Below, piece by piece: positions 22,283 through 30,462 of a stretch of DNA of 33,300 nucleotides. Every line of letters begins with the position of its first letter. Position 1 is the stretch's first letter. A program made the translations under genes and the position numbers. The stretch covers positions 1 through 33,300 of the forward strand of contig JAPLGE010000066.1 of NCBI GenBank assembly GCA_026390315.1. The letters are read 5' to 3'. Below the pieces are notes generated by a model, which did not search any database, was not told the origin of the DNA, and saw only the letters and a program-made list of their open reading frames with translations. The DNA is from Candidatus Bipolaricaulota bacterium. Lineage in GTDB: Bacteria; Bipolaricaulota; Bipolaricaulia; UBA7950; UBA9294.

Positions 22283-23647
22283 ATGTCAGAGAAGCAACCG
22301 GCTGAGGGAGCCTCTTCTGAGGGCGGGTCGAGGGATTGCTGGCGTGAAGTCCTGGCGGCGATCGACGACCGCATTCTTCGCGCCTGTCTTCCCAAAGACC
22401 CTCAGTCGATCACGCAGAGCGGTGACGAGCTGGTGATCGCGGTCGACAGCGAGTTCAAGAAGGAGTACTGCCTTCGCAAGCAGGCGAAGCTCGAGGAGAT
22501 CGTCGCCCGCGTGATGGGCCCCCGCCGGCTCGTGATTGGCGAGCCGCCACTCATCGAGAAAGCCCGCGAAGTGCGGCCGCGCGTGGAGACGAGCGGCCGG
22601 ATTGGCGTTCTCGGGGTCGGGGACGGCGGCGTGAACGCGATCGACCGGATGCGCGAGGAGCACCTGCAGGGCGTGAGGCTCGTGGCCGTCGACACGGACA
22701 AACAGGTGCTGGGGATGTCCCGCGCTCCGGAGTTGCTCCAGCTTGGCGCCGACATCACCGGGGGACGGGGGACCGGCGGCGACGAAACGAAGGGGCGACA
22801 GGCCGCTCAGGAATCGCGATGGGAGATCGCCTCTCTTCTCAAGGGGATGGACCTTGTCTTCGTGACGGCCGGCCTGGGCGGCGGGACGGGCACGGGGGCC
22901 GCCCCCGTCGTGGCGGAGATCGCAAGGGAGAACGGGGCGCTGACGATCGGCGTCGTCACCAGGCCGTTCACGTTTGAGGGGACCGTTCGGAGGGCCCGCG
23001 CCGAAGCGGGTCTCGCCAAGCTTCGCGAGGCGGCGGACGTGCTGATCGTGATCTCGAACGACCGCCTGTTGGAAACGGCGGCCAAGGGGCTGCCGCTGAC
23101 CAAGGCCTTCGAGCTGGCGGACGGGATCCTGCATCAAGGGGTCCGGGGGATCTCGGATCTGATTACGGTGCGCGGCCTCGTGAACCTCGACTTCTCCGAC
23201 ATCCGAAACATCCTGTCCGGCGCCGGCGAAGCGATGATGGGAATGGGGGAGGCTCGCGGCGAGCAGCGAGGGCCCAACGCCGCAAAGCTCGCCAGCGCGA
23301 ACCCTCTCTTGGAGGGCGGGTCGATCCGAGGCGCGCGGAAGCTGATCATGAACATCACCGGCGGGGAGGACCTCACCCTGAGCGAGGTGACGGCGTCTGC
23401 CGACCTGATTCGCCGCGTCGCGGCGACGGAATGCGATTTGGTGTTCGGCGCGGTGGTGAAAGAAGGGTTCAAGGACGGGGTGAGGATCACCGTCATCGCT
23501 GCGGACTTCGAGGAGTCGAGCGAGGAAGAGTCGAAGAAGAAGCAGCTTCCACGGCGTGAGCGGGTCAAGTTGACGAAGGACGTGGATGTCCCCGCGTTCT
23601 TGCGGAGGGGTCGCGAGACCCAGGGCGAGGAGAAAGGGGGAACCTAG
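22283..23647 (+). CDS. ftsZ: FtsZ with an extra N-terminal DnaA-domain-I-like module
   Basis: The 454-residue protein is the tubulin-like GTPase that forms the division ring. From residue 106 it is FtsZ. The tubulin signature GGGTGTGAAP is at 199-208, ENGALTIGVVTRPFTFEG at 216-233 and the synergy loop NLDFSDIRNILSGAGEAMMG at 301-320 (N301, D303, D306). The FtsA/ZipA-type C-terminal peptide VDVPAFLRRG is at 434-443. The first loop reads GVGDGGVNA instead of the usual GVGGGGGNA, and T3 reads GRGTGGDETKG. Residues about 18-88 are an added domain (CWREVLAAID ... GDELVIAVDSEF ... KLEEIVARVMGPRRLVIG) resembling DnaA domain I or the DnaX C-terminal fold. Normal FtsZ has 10-30 residues there. Start 22283 is chosen for its ribosome site. 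Confidence 0.95.
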   Translation: MSEKQPAEGASSEGGSRDCWREVLAAIDDRILRACLPKDPQSITQSGDELVIAVDSEFKKEYCLRKQAKLEEIVARVMGPRRLVIGEPPLIEKAREVRPRVETSGRIGVLGVGDGGVNAIDRMREEHLQGVRLVAVDTDKQVLGMSRAPELLQLGADITGGRGTGGDETKGRQAAQESRWEIASLLKGMDLVFVTAGLGGGTGTGAAPVVAEIARENGALTIGVVTRPFTFEGTVRRARAEAGLAKLREAADVLIVISNDRLLETAAKGLPLTKAFELADGILHQGVRGISDLITVRGLVNLDFSDIRNILSGAGEAMMGMGEARGEQRGPNAAKLASANPLLEGGSIRGARKLIMNITGGEDLTLSEVTASADLIRRVAATECDLVFGAVVKEGFKDGVRITVIAADFEESSEEESKKKQLPRRERVKLTKDVDVPAFLRRGRETQGEEKGGT

Positions 23648-23856
23648 GCGTGGCTCCTCGCGGGCACGCTCCTCGAGACAGCTGACGGAGTCGGATCTAC
23701 GAGGCGCGCCTGGACGCGACCTTGGCCGATCTCTGGGCGGAGCGCCCTGCTGAGCCGGGAGGAGGCTGAGCCAGCCGTGCCACAGGAGGCCGCGCCCTGG
23801 ACGGACGCGGTGCAGGTGCAGGCTGAAGACCGATAGGCTGGAGGTTCCAGGCGATC

Positions 23857-26070
23857 GTGGACGGGGCGACGCGGCGTGAGGAGTTGGCTGACCGTTCTCC
23901 GGACGGGATGCTTCTACAGGCGGAGGGAAGGATCGTCTCCGCGAACCGGGCGGCGGCCCGGATGCTGGGAGCGGAGCGGCCCGACGATCTGGTGGGCCGA
24001 ATGGTTCTTGACTTCGTCGACCCCATCTCCCGCGGGGACGTAGAGCGGAAGCTTGCCGCCGTGAACGGGGGGGCGGGGACGACGCTCCGCGATTGCTGGC
24101 ACTTCCTGCGGACGGATGGGTCGCCGGTCGACCTCGACGTCATGGCCATCTCGTCCGAAGGGGGCGCGGAAGCGCGTGCGACGCACCTGACCCTGCGGGA
24201 CCCAGCCCGGGGGACCGACGCCTCGCGGACTCGACCGGTCGACTTGGAGCAGCTTCGCGAACTGGTGAAGAACATCCCCATCCCGACGTACGTTTGGCGC
24301 CTCGTCGCCGACGACTTCGTCCTTGTCGACCGTAACGAGAGTGCCATGGCGCTGACTCACGAAGGGGTCCCGACGCAACTCGGCGTCTCGGCGAGTCGCC
24401 TGTACGCCGGGCAACCCGAGGCGCGGGAGTTCCTTACGCGCTGCGCGGAGGCCCAGGGAGCGCCGCGACGCGAGATGCAGCGCCACTTCACGACGGCGGG
24501 AGGCCAGGCAAAGACGTTTCTCGTGAGCGGGCGGTTCGTGCCTCCGGACCTCGTCGTTGTCCACACCGACGACATCACCCAGTGGCGCGAGATCGAAGAG
24601 GCGCTCCGCGTGAGAGACTGGGCGATGGAGTCCTCCATCAACGCGATCGCCATGGCCGACCTGGAGGGCAGGCTGACGTACGTCAACCCGTCCTTCTGCA
24701 GGATGTGGGGCTACGAAAGCGGCGCCGAGGTCCTGGGCCGGCCCGTGGCGGAGTTCTGGTGCTCGCTGGAGCAGGCGCAGGGAGTCCAGAGAGTCGTGCG
24801 GGAACGAGGAAGCTGGATGGGCGAACTGGTCGCCCGTAAGAAGAGCGGGGCCGTGTTCGACGTCCACCTCTCCGCCAGCGTCGTCACCGACGAGAACGGA
24901 CGCCCGATCTGCCTGATGGCGTCCTTCGTCGACATCACGCAGGAGAAGCGCATGACGGAGGAGCTCCGCCAGCTTGGCGACTTCAACGCTAAGCTTCTTC
25001 AAGTGGCGAACGTGTGGATCGACGTGCTCGACGAGAGGGGAAACGCGCTTCTCTGGAACGAGGAGGCGGAACGGATCAGCGGCTACTCGCGCGGCGAGGT
25101 GGTGGGTCACGATCGATGGTGGGAATGGATCTACCCTGATCCTGCCTATCGAATGGAGATCCGCCGGAAGCGCCGTGAGGCGATGTTGGAGGGGAAGCCC
25201 TTCTGGGGCGTGGAGTCGACGGTCCGCACGCGGGCCGGCGAGGAACGGGTCATGTCGTGGTACGGGAGGACCCTCTTCGGAAGCGACGGGAAGGTGTGGG
25301 CGTTGGCAGTCGTGGGGCACGACGTGACCGAAAGGAAACGAAGCGAGCAAAGCCTGCGCGAGTACGCGGTCCAGGTGGCGCAGTTGAACAAGGAGAAGAC
25401 GCGCTTCCTCTCGACCGCATCCCACGAGCTGCGCACGCCGCTCACAGCGATTCGGGGATTCGCCGATCTGCTGGCGAGAGAGGAGGGCCTGCGGCCGCCG
25501 CACCGAGAGATGCTCGCGAGGATCCGCGCCCAGGCGGAGCGTCTGGACGCTCTCTTGTCAGACCTCTTGACTCTCTCGCGCGGTGAGCTTGACCGCAGCC
25601 GGCCGTCGCGCTCCCCGGCAGAACTGGGAGTAGTCTTGGAGCGGGTGGTCGAGGTGGTGAAGCCGCAGTTCGCCCTGAAGGGGCACCAGTTCGCGTACGA
25701 AGCCGGCTCCGTCCCGCTGCTCGTTGACGCCGACGAGAAGGACCTGGAGCAAGTCCTCGTGAACGCCCTCGCGAATGCGATCTTCTACACCCCGCCCGGC
25801 GGGAGGGTCTCTGTCAGCCTGCGCGAGCTGGACGAACTGGTGCAGGTTGAGGTGGCCGACACCGGAATCGGCATCTCTCCACAGGAACGCGAGCGGGTCT
25901 TCGAGGAGTTCTACCGGACCGAGGCGGCGAAGCGTGTGAAGAAGGACGGAACTGGCCTCGGCCTCAGCATTGTGAAGCGCCTGGTGGAGGGATGGGGCGG
26001 GTCGGTCTGGGTGGTGAGTCCGGGAGACGGACAAGGGACGAGGCTCTGCTTCACCGTTCCGCGTTCGTGA
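23857..26070 (+). CDS. Soluble multi-PAS sensor histidine kinase
   Basis: The 737-residue protein has no membrane segment. Two divergent PAS-like regions (about 5-115 and 125-245) are followed by two clear PAS/PAC units (about 250-365, SINAIAMADLEGRLTYVNPSF; and about 370-490, ending VVGHDVTERKRSE). HisKA has the phospho-acceptor H523 in STASHELRTPL. The HATPase domain (about 615-735) has NALANAIFYTPPGG, DTGIGIS and GTGLGLSIVKRLVEG. It should sense a cytosolic signal such as redox, oxygen or a metabolite and phosphorylate the regulator encoded 70 nt downstream. The start is GTG at 23857, placed just ahead of the first PAS region. The 209 nt before it show no gene. Confidence 0.93.
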   Translation: MDGATRREELADRSPDGMLLQAEGRIVSANRAAARMLGAERPDDLVGRMVLDFVDPISRGDVERKLAAVNGGAGTTLRDCWHFLRTDGSPVDLDVMAISSEGGAEARATHLTLRDPARGTDASRTRPVDLEQLRELVKNIPIPTYVWRLVADDFVLVDRNESAMALTHEGVPTQLGVSASRLYAGQPEAREFLTRCAEAQGAPRREMQRHFTTAGGQAKTFLVSGRFVPPDLVVVHTDDITQWREIEEALRVRDWAMESSINAIAMADLEGRLTYVNPSFCRMWGYESGAEVLGRPVAEFWCSLEQAQGVQRVVRERGSWMGELVARKKSGAVFDVHLSASVVTDENGRPICLMASFVDITQEKRMTEELRQLGDFNAKLLQVANVWIDVLDERGNALLWNEEAERISGYSRGEVVGHDRWWEWIYPDPAYRMEIRRKRREAMLEGKPFWGVESTVRTRAGEERVMSWYGRTLFGSDGKVWALAVVGHDVTERKRSEQSLREYAVQVAQLNKEKTRFLSTASHELRTPLTAIRGFADLLAREEGLRPPHREMLARIRAQAERLDALLSDLLTLSRGELDRSRPSRSPAELGVVLERVVEVVKPQFALKGHQFAYEAGSVPLLVDADEKDLEQVLVNALANAIFYTPPGGRVSVSLRELDELVQVEVADTGIGISPQERERVFEEFYRTEAAKRVKKDGTGLGLSIVKRLVEGWGGSVWVVSPGDGQGTRLCFTVPRS

Positions 26071-26140
26071 CCGCGGCGAGAAGCGGCTCGCCGTCTTGAA
26101 ATGGAGCATGACGTCTCTCACCATCGCGGGGGTGAGCGCG

Positions 26141-26806
26141 GTGAGTCAAGGAGCACAGATCCTCGTTTGCGAAGACGAGCCAGACATTGCGGAGATCCTG
26201 CGCAGCTTCCTCAGCGCGCAGGGCTACGAGGTCTCGACCACGGCGACCGGCGCGGAGGCCTTGGAGCGGATCGCCGAGATCCAGCCCGACCTTGTCCTCC
26301 TGGATCTTATGCTGCCGGACCAGGACGGCTGGGAGGTGCTCGAGGAGATTCGCAAGACCGGCACGAGGCCGGTCATTCTCCTGACGGCCTTGGGCCGCGT
26401 CGAAGACAAGGTTCGCGGCCTCTCTCACGGCGCCGACGACTACATCTCCAAGCCCTTCGACCTAGATGAGGTGCGCGCTCGCATCGAGGCCGTGCTCCGG
26501 CGGAGCGGGCCTCGTCTCAGGTCCAAGATCTGGATCGACGACGTCCGTAAGGAGGTCCGCGTGAAGGAGCGGACGATCTCCCTCTCTCCGAAGGAGTACG
26601 CGCTCCTGAAGCTCCTCATCTCCCAGCCGGGCCGGGTCTTCTCCACCGAGGAGATCCTGGCTGAGTTGTGGCGGGGGAGTCCCTACGCGAGCGCGCAGGA
26701 CGTCCAGAAGTACGCGTACCTCTTGCGCAAGAAGCTGGAGACCGACCCGGCCCGTCCCGAGTTCCTTCTGACGGTGCGAGGGTTCGGCTACCGACTGGCG
26801 GCCTAG
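26141..26806 (+). CDS. OmpR/PhoB-family response regulator
   Basis: The 221-residue DNA-binding regulator has a receiver domain (about 5-120) with acidic pocket E11-D12-E13, phospho-acceptor D55 in LVLLDLMLPD, T82 and K104 in ISKPFD. A winged helix (about 128-220) shows SLSPKEYALLKLLISQPG and VRGFGYRLAA. GTG 26141 is chosen because GGGGGTGA lies 6-8 nt upstream and the protein then starts right at the first strand (SQGAQILVCEDE). In-frame starts at 26096, 26108 and 26132 would add up to 15 residues. It is the partner of the kinase upstream; its targets are unknown. Confidence 0.93.
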   Translation: MSQGAQILVCEDEPDIAEILRSFLSAQGYEVSTTATGAEALERIAEIQPDLVLLDLMLPDQDGWEVLEEIRKTGTRPVILLTALGRVEDKVRGLSHGADDYISKPFDLDEVRARIEAVLRRSGPRLRSKIWIDDVRKEVRVKERTISLSPKEYALLKLLISQPGRVFSTEEILAELWRGSPYASAQDVQKYAYLLRKKLETDPARPEFLLTVRGFGYRLAA

Positions 26807-26857
26807 TCGCTCAGGGCGAGACCGCCTACGGACTCTCGCGAATCCCGAAGCGCCCCC

Positions 26858-29308
26858 CTAGGGGACCACAGTAATCGCGCGGGTGGTCCGGGACAGGGCG
26901 CCTTCCTCGTCGATGACGATGAGGACGATGGTGTAGGTCTCAGGCACCTGATAAACGTGCGATTCGACGCCTTCGCCCGCGCAGGCTCCCACCGGGCCCG
27001 GGCAGGTTGTCCCGTCGCCGAAGTCCCAGGCGACATGCACGATGTGCCCGGTAGGGCTTGGGTCGTAGGAGCGGTCGGCAACCGTCACGGCCTCGCCGAC
27101 GCGCGGTGAGGCGGTGACGAGGTCGAAGGCCGCCACGGGAGGGGCGTTCCCCACCGTGACCCTCAGCGTGAGGGTTCCCTCACTGCCGTCGTCGTCCCGC
27201 ACGATCAAGGTGACGTCGTAGGTCCCGTCGTCGCCGAAGCGATGCGCTGGCCGCTCCACGGTCGCGGCCGTCCCGTCGCCGAAACGCCACCGCCAAGCGA
27301 CGATCGTCCCGTCTGGGTCAAAGGCCGCCGGCGTGAGCACCACCTCGTCGGCGTCGCTCGGCGACGAAGGCGACCAAGCGAAGGCCGCGGTGGGAGCCCG
27401 ATTGGCGACCTGAATCGTGACTGGCTCCGACAGCGCGGTCGCCCCGTCGTTGTCCGTCACCCGCACGCGCGCTCGGTAGGTTCCATCGTCGGGAAACCGG
27501 TAGGTGAAGACGGGGGTGGTCGTGCTCTCGGCATAGCTCCCGGTGCCCGCGACGTCCCATTCGTAGCGGACGATCCGGCCACGCGGGCTCGGATCCCTCG
27601 ATTCCGTTGCCTCGAGCGTCACCGTCTCCTCGGTCGACGCCTGCGCCAGGTCGAGCTTTCCGTTGGCGCGCAGGATCGCGAGCGGCGGTAGGTTCTGGAC
27701 GGTGATCGTCGCCGACGCCCGGCCTTCCGCGCCGTATCCGTCCTTGACCGTGAGGACGACCGAGCACGTGCCCTCTTCCGCGTAGGAGTGACTCGCCGAG
27801 CTCTGCGGGGACGTGGTCCCGTCGCCGAAGCTCCACAGCCACGAGGCGATCGACCCCTCGGGGTCTTGGGAGCGGTCGGTGAACCTGACCTCCTCGAGCT
27901 CCCAGGGGAAGAGGTTCGAGACCTGAAACGCCGTCACGGGGCGCCGGTTGACGTACAGGGCAAGCGAGAAAGGCGGCGAGACGGCGCCCTGATCGTCGAT
28001 GGCGCGCAGGGAGACGACCCGGCGCCCACCGTCGTCGAAGACGTGAGTGGCCCCGGTCTGCGCCGTCGAGTGATCGATCTCACCATCCGCGTCGAAGTCC
28101 CACTCGTAGCGGACAATCGCGCCGTCCGGGTCGGAGGACAGGCTCGCGTCGAAGAAGGCCTCGACCTGCTCGCTCGGAGTCTGCGGAGACACGTCGAATC
28201 GCGCCACGGGCGGCTGCGTTTCGAGGCGGAGAAGCTGAGCCTGCGACCCCACCTCTCCCGCTCGCGCGGTCACGAGAAGCGTCACGGTGTAGGTTCCGGC
28301 GCGGGCGTAGAGGTGAGTTGCCTTTCTCCCTTCTCCGAGCGAGCCGTCGCCGAAATCCCAAGTCCAGGCGACGATCTCGTCGTCCGGGTCGTAGGACTCG
28401 TCCTGGAACTCGAGGGGTTCGAGGTTCCGCAAGACGGAGCCTCGAGAAGCCGAACGGGCGCTGAAGTCCACGAGGGGCGGCAGATCGGCGACGACGCGCA
28501 CCGAACGGGAAAGAGTGGCGGAGCCTCCCTGGTCGTCCACGACGGCGAGCGAGACGGAGTACGTGCCGGGCTCCGCATAGCGGTGTTCCACGACTCGGCC
28601 TGCGGCCGTCGTGGCGTCGCCGAAGCCCCAGGAAAACGAGCCGATCGCGCCGTTTGGATCGACCGACGCGCCGGCGTCGAACAGGACGGCCTCGCCCGGA
28701 TGCGCCGGATCAGGCGAAAAGGAGAACTCCGCTAGGGGAGCCACGTTGAAGACGGAGTTGGGCTTTCCGGGCGAACCGCACACCACGTCTGATGGAGCGG
28801 CCGGACGGTGAGTCGCCCAGTTCGTGCGGCGGTCCGGGGCGCTTGGGTCGATTCGTTCCATGGTGGCGCAAGGAGGGACGCCCCACTCGCTCGTCCCCGC
28901 CGGCCAACTTCCTCCCTCCTGGTTCGCCGAGTCGACCACCCGCCCTTCCGAGTCGACGAGCCACAGGGTCTCCCCGGCGTCGCTCAACGCTCCGTGGTAC
29001 ACGAGATCGGGGCGGGCGCTCCCGGGAAGAGCTCGATCCCCGCGCCCAAGGATGGTGAACCCGAACGGCGGAATCGTCCCCGAAAGGAGGACGTCCGGAC
29101 TTCCGTCGGACGAGACGAGACGCCACCCCTCGAGGGAGGTCTCGCGATCCATGGTGTTCGCAAGCTCGATCCATTCGTCGGTCCGGTCGGCGGGCGTCCC
29201 GCCCCAGGCGACCTCGTTGATGACCACGCGACGCTCCTGGGCCAGGCCGCCCAGGGAGACGACTAGACTAGCCAAGATGAGCACGGCAACCGGTGACCCT
29301 CTGCGCAC
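26858..29308 (-). CDS. Secreted protein with lamin-tail domain and seven PKD repeats
   Basis: The 816-residue exported protein has a signal peptide at residues 1 to about 24 (RRGSPVAVLILASLVVSLGG). A lamin-tail domain (about 28-140) follows, with VVINEVAWGG, DEWIELANTMD and LEGWRLVSSDG. I count seven PKD-type beta-sandwich repeats from about residue 195 to the end, marked by WxFGDGT and GTYxVxLxVxDxxG motifs. No membrane anchor, sorting signal or catalytic domain is seen; it ends at the last PKD strand. GTG 29308 is chosen for its AAGGAGGAG site and the signal. Such proteins act in adhesion, surface layers or substrate binding. It is convergent with the response regulator gene, 51 nt away. 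Confidence 0.9.
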   Translation of the reverse strand: MRRGSPVAVLILASLVVSLGGLAQERRVVINEVAWGGTPADRTDEWIELANTMDRETSLEGWRLVSSDGSPDVLLSGTIPPFGFTILGRGDRALPGSARPDLVYHGALSDAGETLWLVDSEGRVVDSANQEGGSWPAGTSEWGVPPCATMERIDPSAPDRRTNWATHRPAAPSDVVCGSPGKPNSVFNVAPLAEFSFSPDPAHPGEAVLFDAGASVDPNGAIGSFSWGFGDATTAAGRVVEHRYAEPGTYSVSLAVVDDQGGSATLSRSVRVVADLPPLVDFSARSASRGSVLRNLEPLEFQDESYDPDDEIVAWTWDFGDGSLGEGRKATHLYARAGTYTVTLLVTARAGEVGSQAQLLRLETQPPVARFDVSPQTPSEQVEAFFDASLSSDPDGAIVRYEWDFDADGEIDHSTAQTGATHVFDDGGRRVVSLRAIDDQGAVSPPFSLALYVNRRPVTAFQVSNLFPWELEEVRFTDRSQDPEGSIASWLWSFGDGTTSPQSSASHSYAEEGTCSVVLTVKDGYGAEGRASATITVQNLPPLAILRANGKLDLAQASTEETVTLEATESRDPSPRGRIVRYEWDVAGTGSYAESTTTPVFTYRFPDDGTYRARVRVTDNDGATALSEPVTIQVANRAPTAAFAWSPSSPSDADEVVLTPAAFDPDGTIVAWRWRFGDGTAATVERPAHRFGDDGTYDVTLIVRDDDGSEGTLTLRVTVGNAPPVAAFDLVTASPRVGEAVTVADRSYDPSPTGHIVHVAWDFGDGTTCPGPVGACAGEGVESHVYQVPETYTIVLIVIDEEGALSRTTRAITVVP

Positions 29309-29376
29309 GTTCTCCTCCTTCCCGTTGCTCGGCTCAAAGGACCCAAGCGAGGCCCTTTGCCTTCGGAGTCTCTCCG

Positions 29377-29405
29377 AGCATAGCACATCCCGCGTGTTCG
29401 CCCAA
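29377..29405 (-). promoter_or_regulatory. Promoter of the lamin-tail/PKD protein gene
   Basis: Reading on the minus strand, TTGGGC (29405-29400) and TATGCT (29382-29377) are 17 nt apart. The leader of about 60 nt starts with a small hairpin CGGAG-AGA-CTCCG. Confidence 0.5.
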
Positions 29406-29472
29406 TCCGGCGCGGCGGACGGCGGCTCCGCATACCGAACGGGAGAGAAGTCGTGTAGGGTGGGAAAGCGCG

Positions 29473-30462
29473 CTACGCCGGGTTCGTCCGGCTGTTCGGG
29501 CCGTTCTTGCGGCGATCTTTGCGCTCGTAGGCGTCGATGATCCGCGCCACGAGGGGGTGACGGACGACGTCGGCCTTATCCAGGTTGACGAAGGCGATCC
29601 CTTCGATGCCGTCGAGGATGTCCTGGACCGCGAGGAGACCGGACATGCCCTCGGCCAGGTCGACCTGGGTGACGTCTCCGGTGATCACGGCCTTGGAGTT
29701 GAACCCGAGGCGCGTGAGGAACATCTTCATCTGGATCGAGGTCGTGTTCTGCGCCTCGTCGAGGATGACGAAACTCGAGTTCAGGGTTCGCCCGCGCATG
29801 AACGCGAGCGGGGCCATCTCAATCCGCCCGTGTTCGAGGAGCTTCTCGAACTCCGCGGCGGGGATCATGTCGTAGATCGCGTCGTAGAGCGGCCGCAGGT
29901 ACGGGCTGACCTTCGCCTGGATGTCTCCGGGGAGGAACCCCAGCTCCTCACCGGCCTCGACGGCGGGGCGGGTGAGGATGATCCGCTTCACCTTCTCCTT
30001 CTTCAGGGAGTCAATCGCGAGGGCCACGGCGAGGTACGTCTTGCCCGTCCCGGCCGGGCCGATGGAGAAGACGATGTCGTTTTGGCGGATCGCCTCTACG
30101 TAACGCTGCTGGCCGACGGTCTTCGTGCGGATCTCCTCTCCCCAGTGTGTGACTCGCACCACGTCGGAGAGAACCCCGTCTACCTTCTGCCCGTCCCTCA
30201 CCTGAGCGATCAGGTAGCGCACGTCGGCGAGCGTGGGGACGTGGCGGCTCTCGATCAGGTTCAAGAGCTTATCGAACAGAGACCGGACTTGCTCAACCTC
30301 TTCGCGCGTCCCCTCGATCTTGATCGTCTCCCCGCGGGCAAGGATGCGCGCGGGGAAGCTTTTCTCGATCTCGCGGAGGTTGCGGTTGTACTCGCCGAGG
30401 AGGGCCGTCGACTCCGCGTTGTCGCGGAGCGTGATCTCAGCGCATTCCGGTTCGATGGTCAG
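29473..30462 (-). CDS. phoH: PhoH-family ATPase (likely non-canonical start)
   Basis: This is a PhoH-type P-loop ATPase linked in bacteria to RNA metabolism and stress. Walker A is GPAGTGKTYLA, then come ILTRPAVEAGEELGFLPGD, Walker B SFVILDEAQNTT and VITGDVTQVDL, all canonical. The first ordinary start codon is a TTG at 30264, but the frame upstream is clearly homologous: it encodes the usual N-terminal KH-like domain (EITLRDNAESTALLGEYN, ARGETIKIEGTREEVEQV). The frame opens after a TGA at 30465-30463, so translation should begin between 30462 and 30438, at CTG 30462 or ATC 30456, with AAGGAG just upstream. The full protein is then 327-329 residues, normal for PhoH. It overlaps the end of the upstream mtaB. 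Confidence 0.9.
   Translation of the reverse strand: MTIEPECAEITLRDNAESTALLGEYNRNLREIEKSFPARILARGETIKIEGTREEVEQVRSLFDKLLNLIESRHVPTLADVRYLIAQVRDGQKVDGVLSDVVRVTHWGEEIRTKTVGQQRYVEAIRQNDIVFSIGPAGTGKTYLAVALAIDSLKKEKVKRIILTRPAVEAGEELGFLPGDIQAKVSPYLRPLYDAIYDMIPAAEFEKLLEHGRIEMAPLAFMRGRTLNSSFVILDEAQNTTSIQMKMFLTRLGFNSKAVITGDVTQVDLAEGMSGLLAVQDILDGIEGIAFVNLDKADVVRHPLVARIIDAYERKDRRKNGPNSRTNPA

Noticed and set aside
23914-25503. Minus-strand open frame (529 codons) opposite the histidine kinase
   Set aside because: It is antisense to PAS domains and shows no family resemblance.
26858-28760. Possible DNA repeat array
   Set aside because: The periodicity comes from seven diverged PKD protein repeats. The DNA copies are not near-identical, and there is no CRISPR-like spacing.
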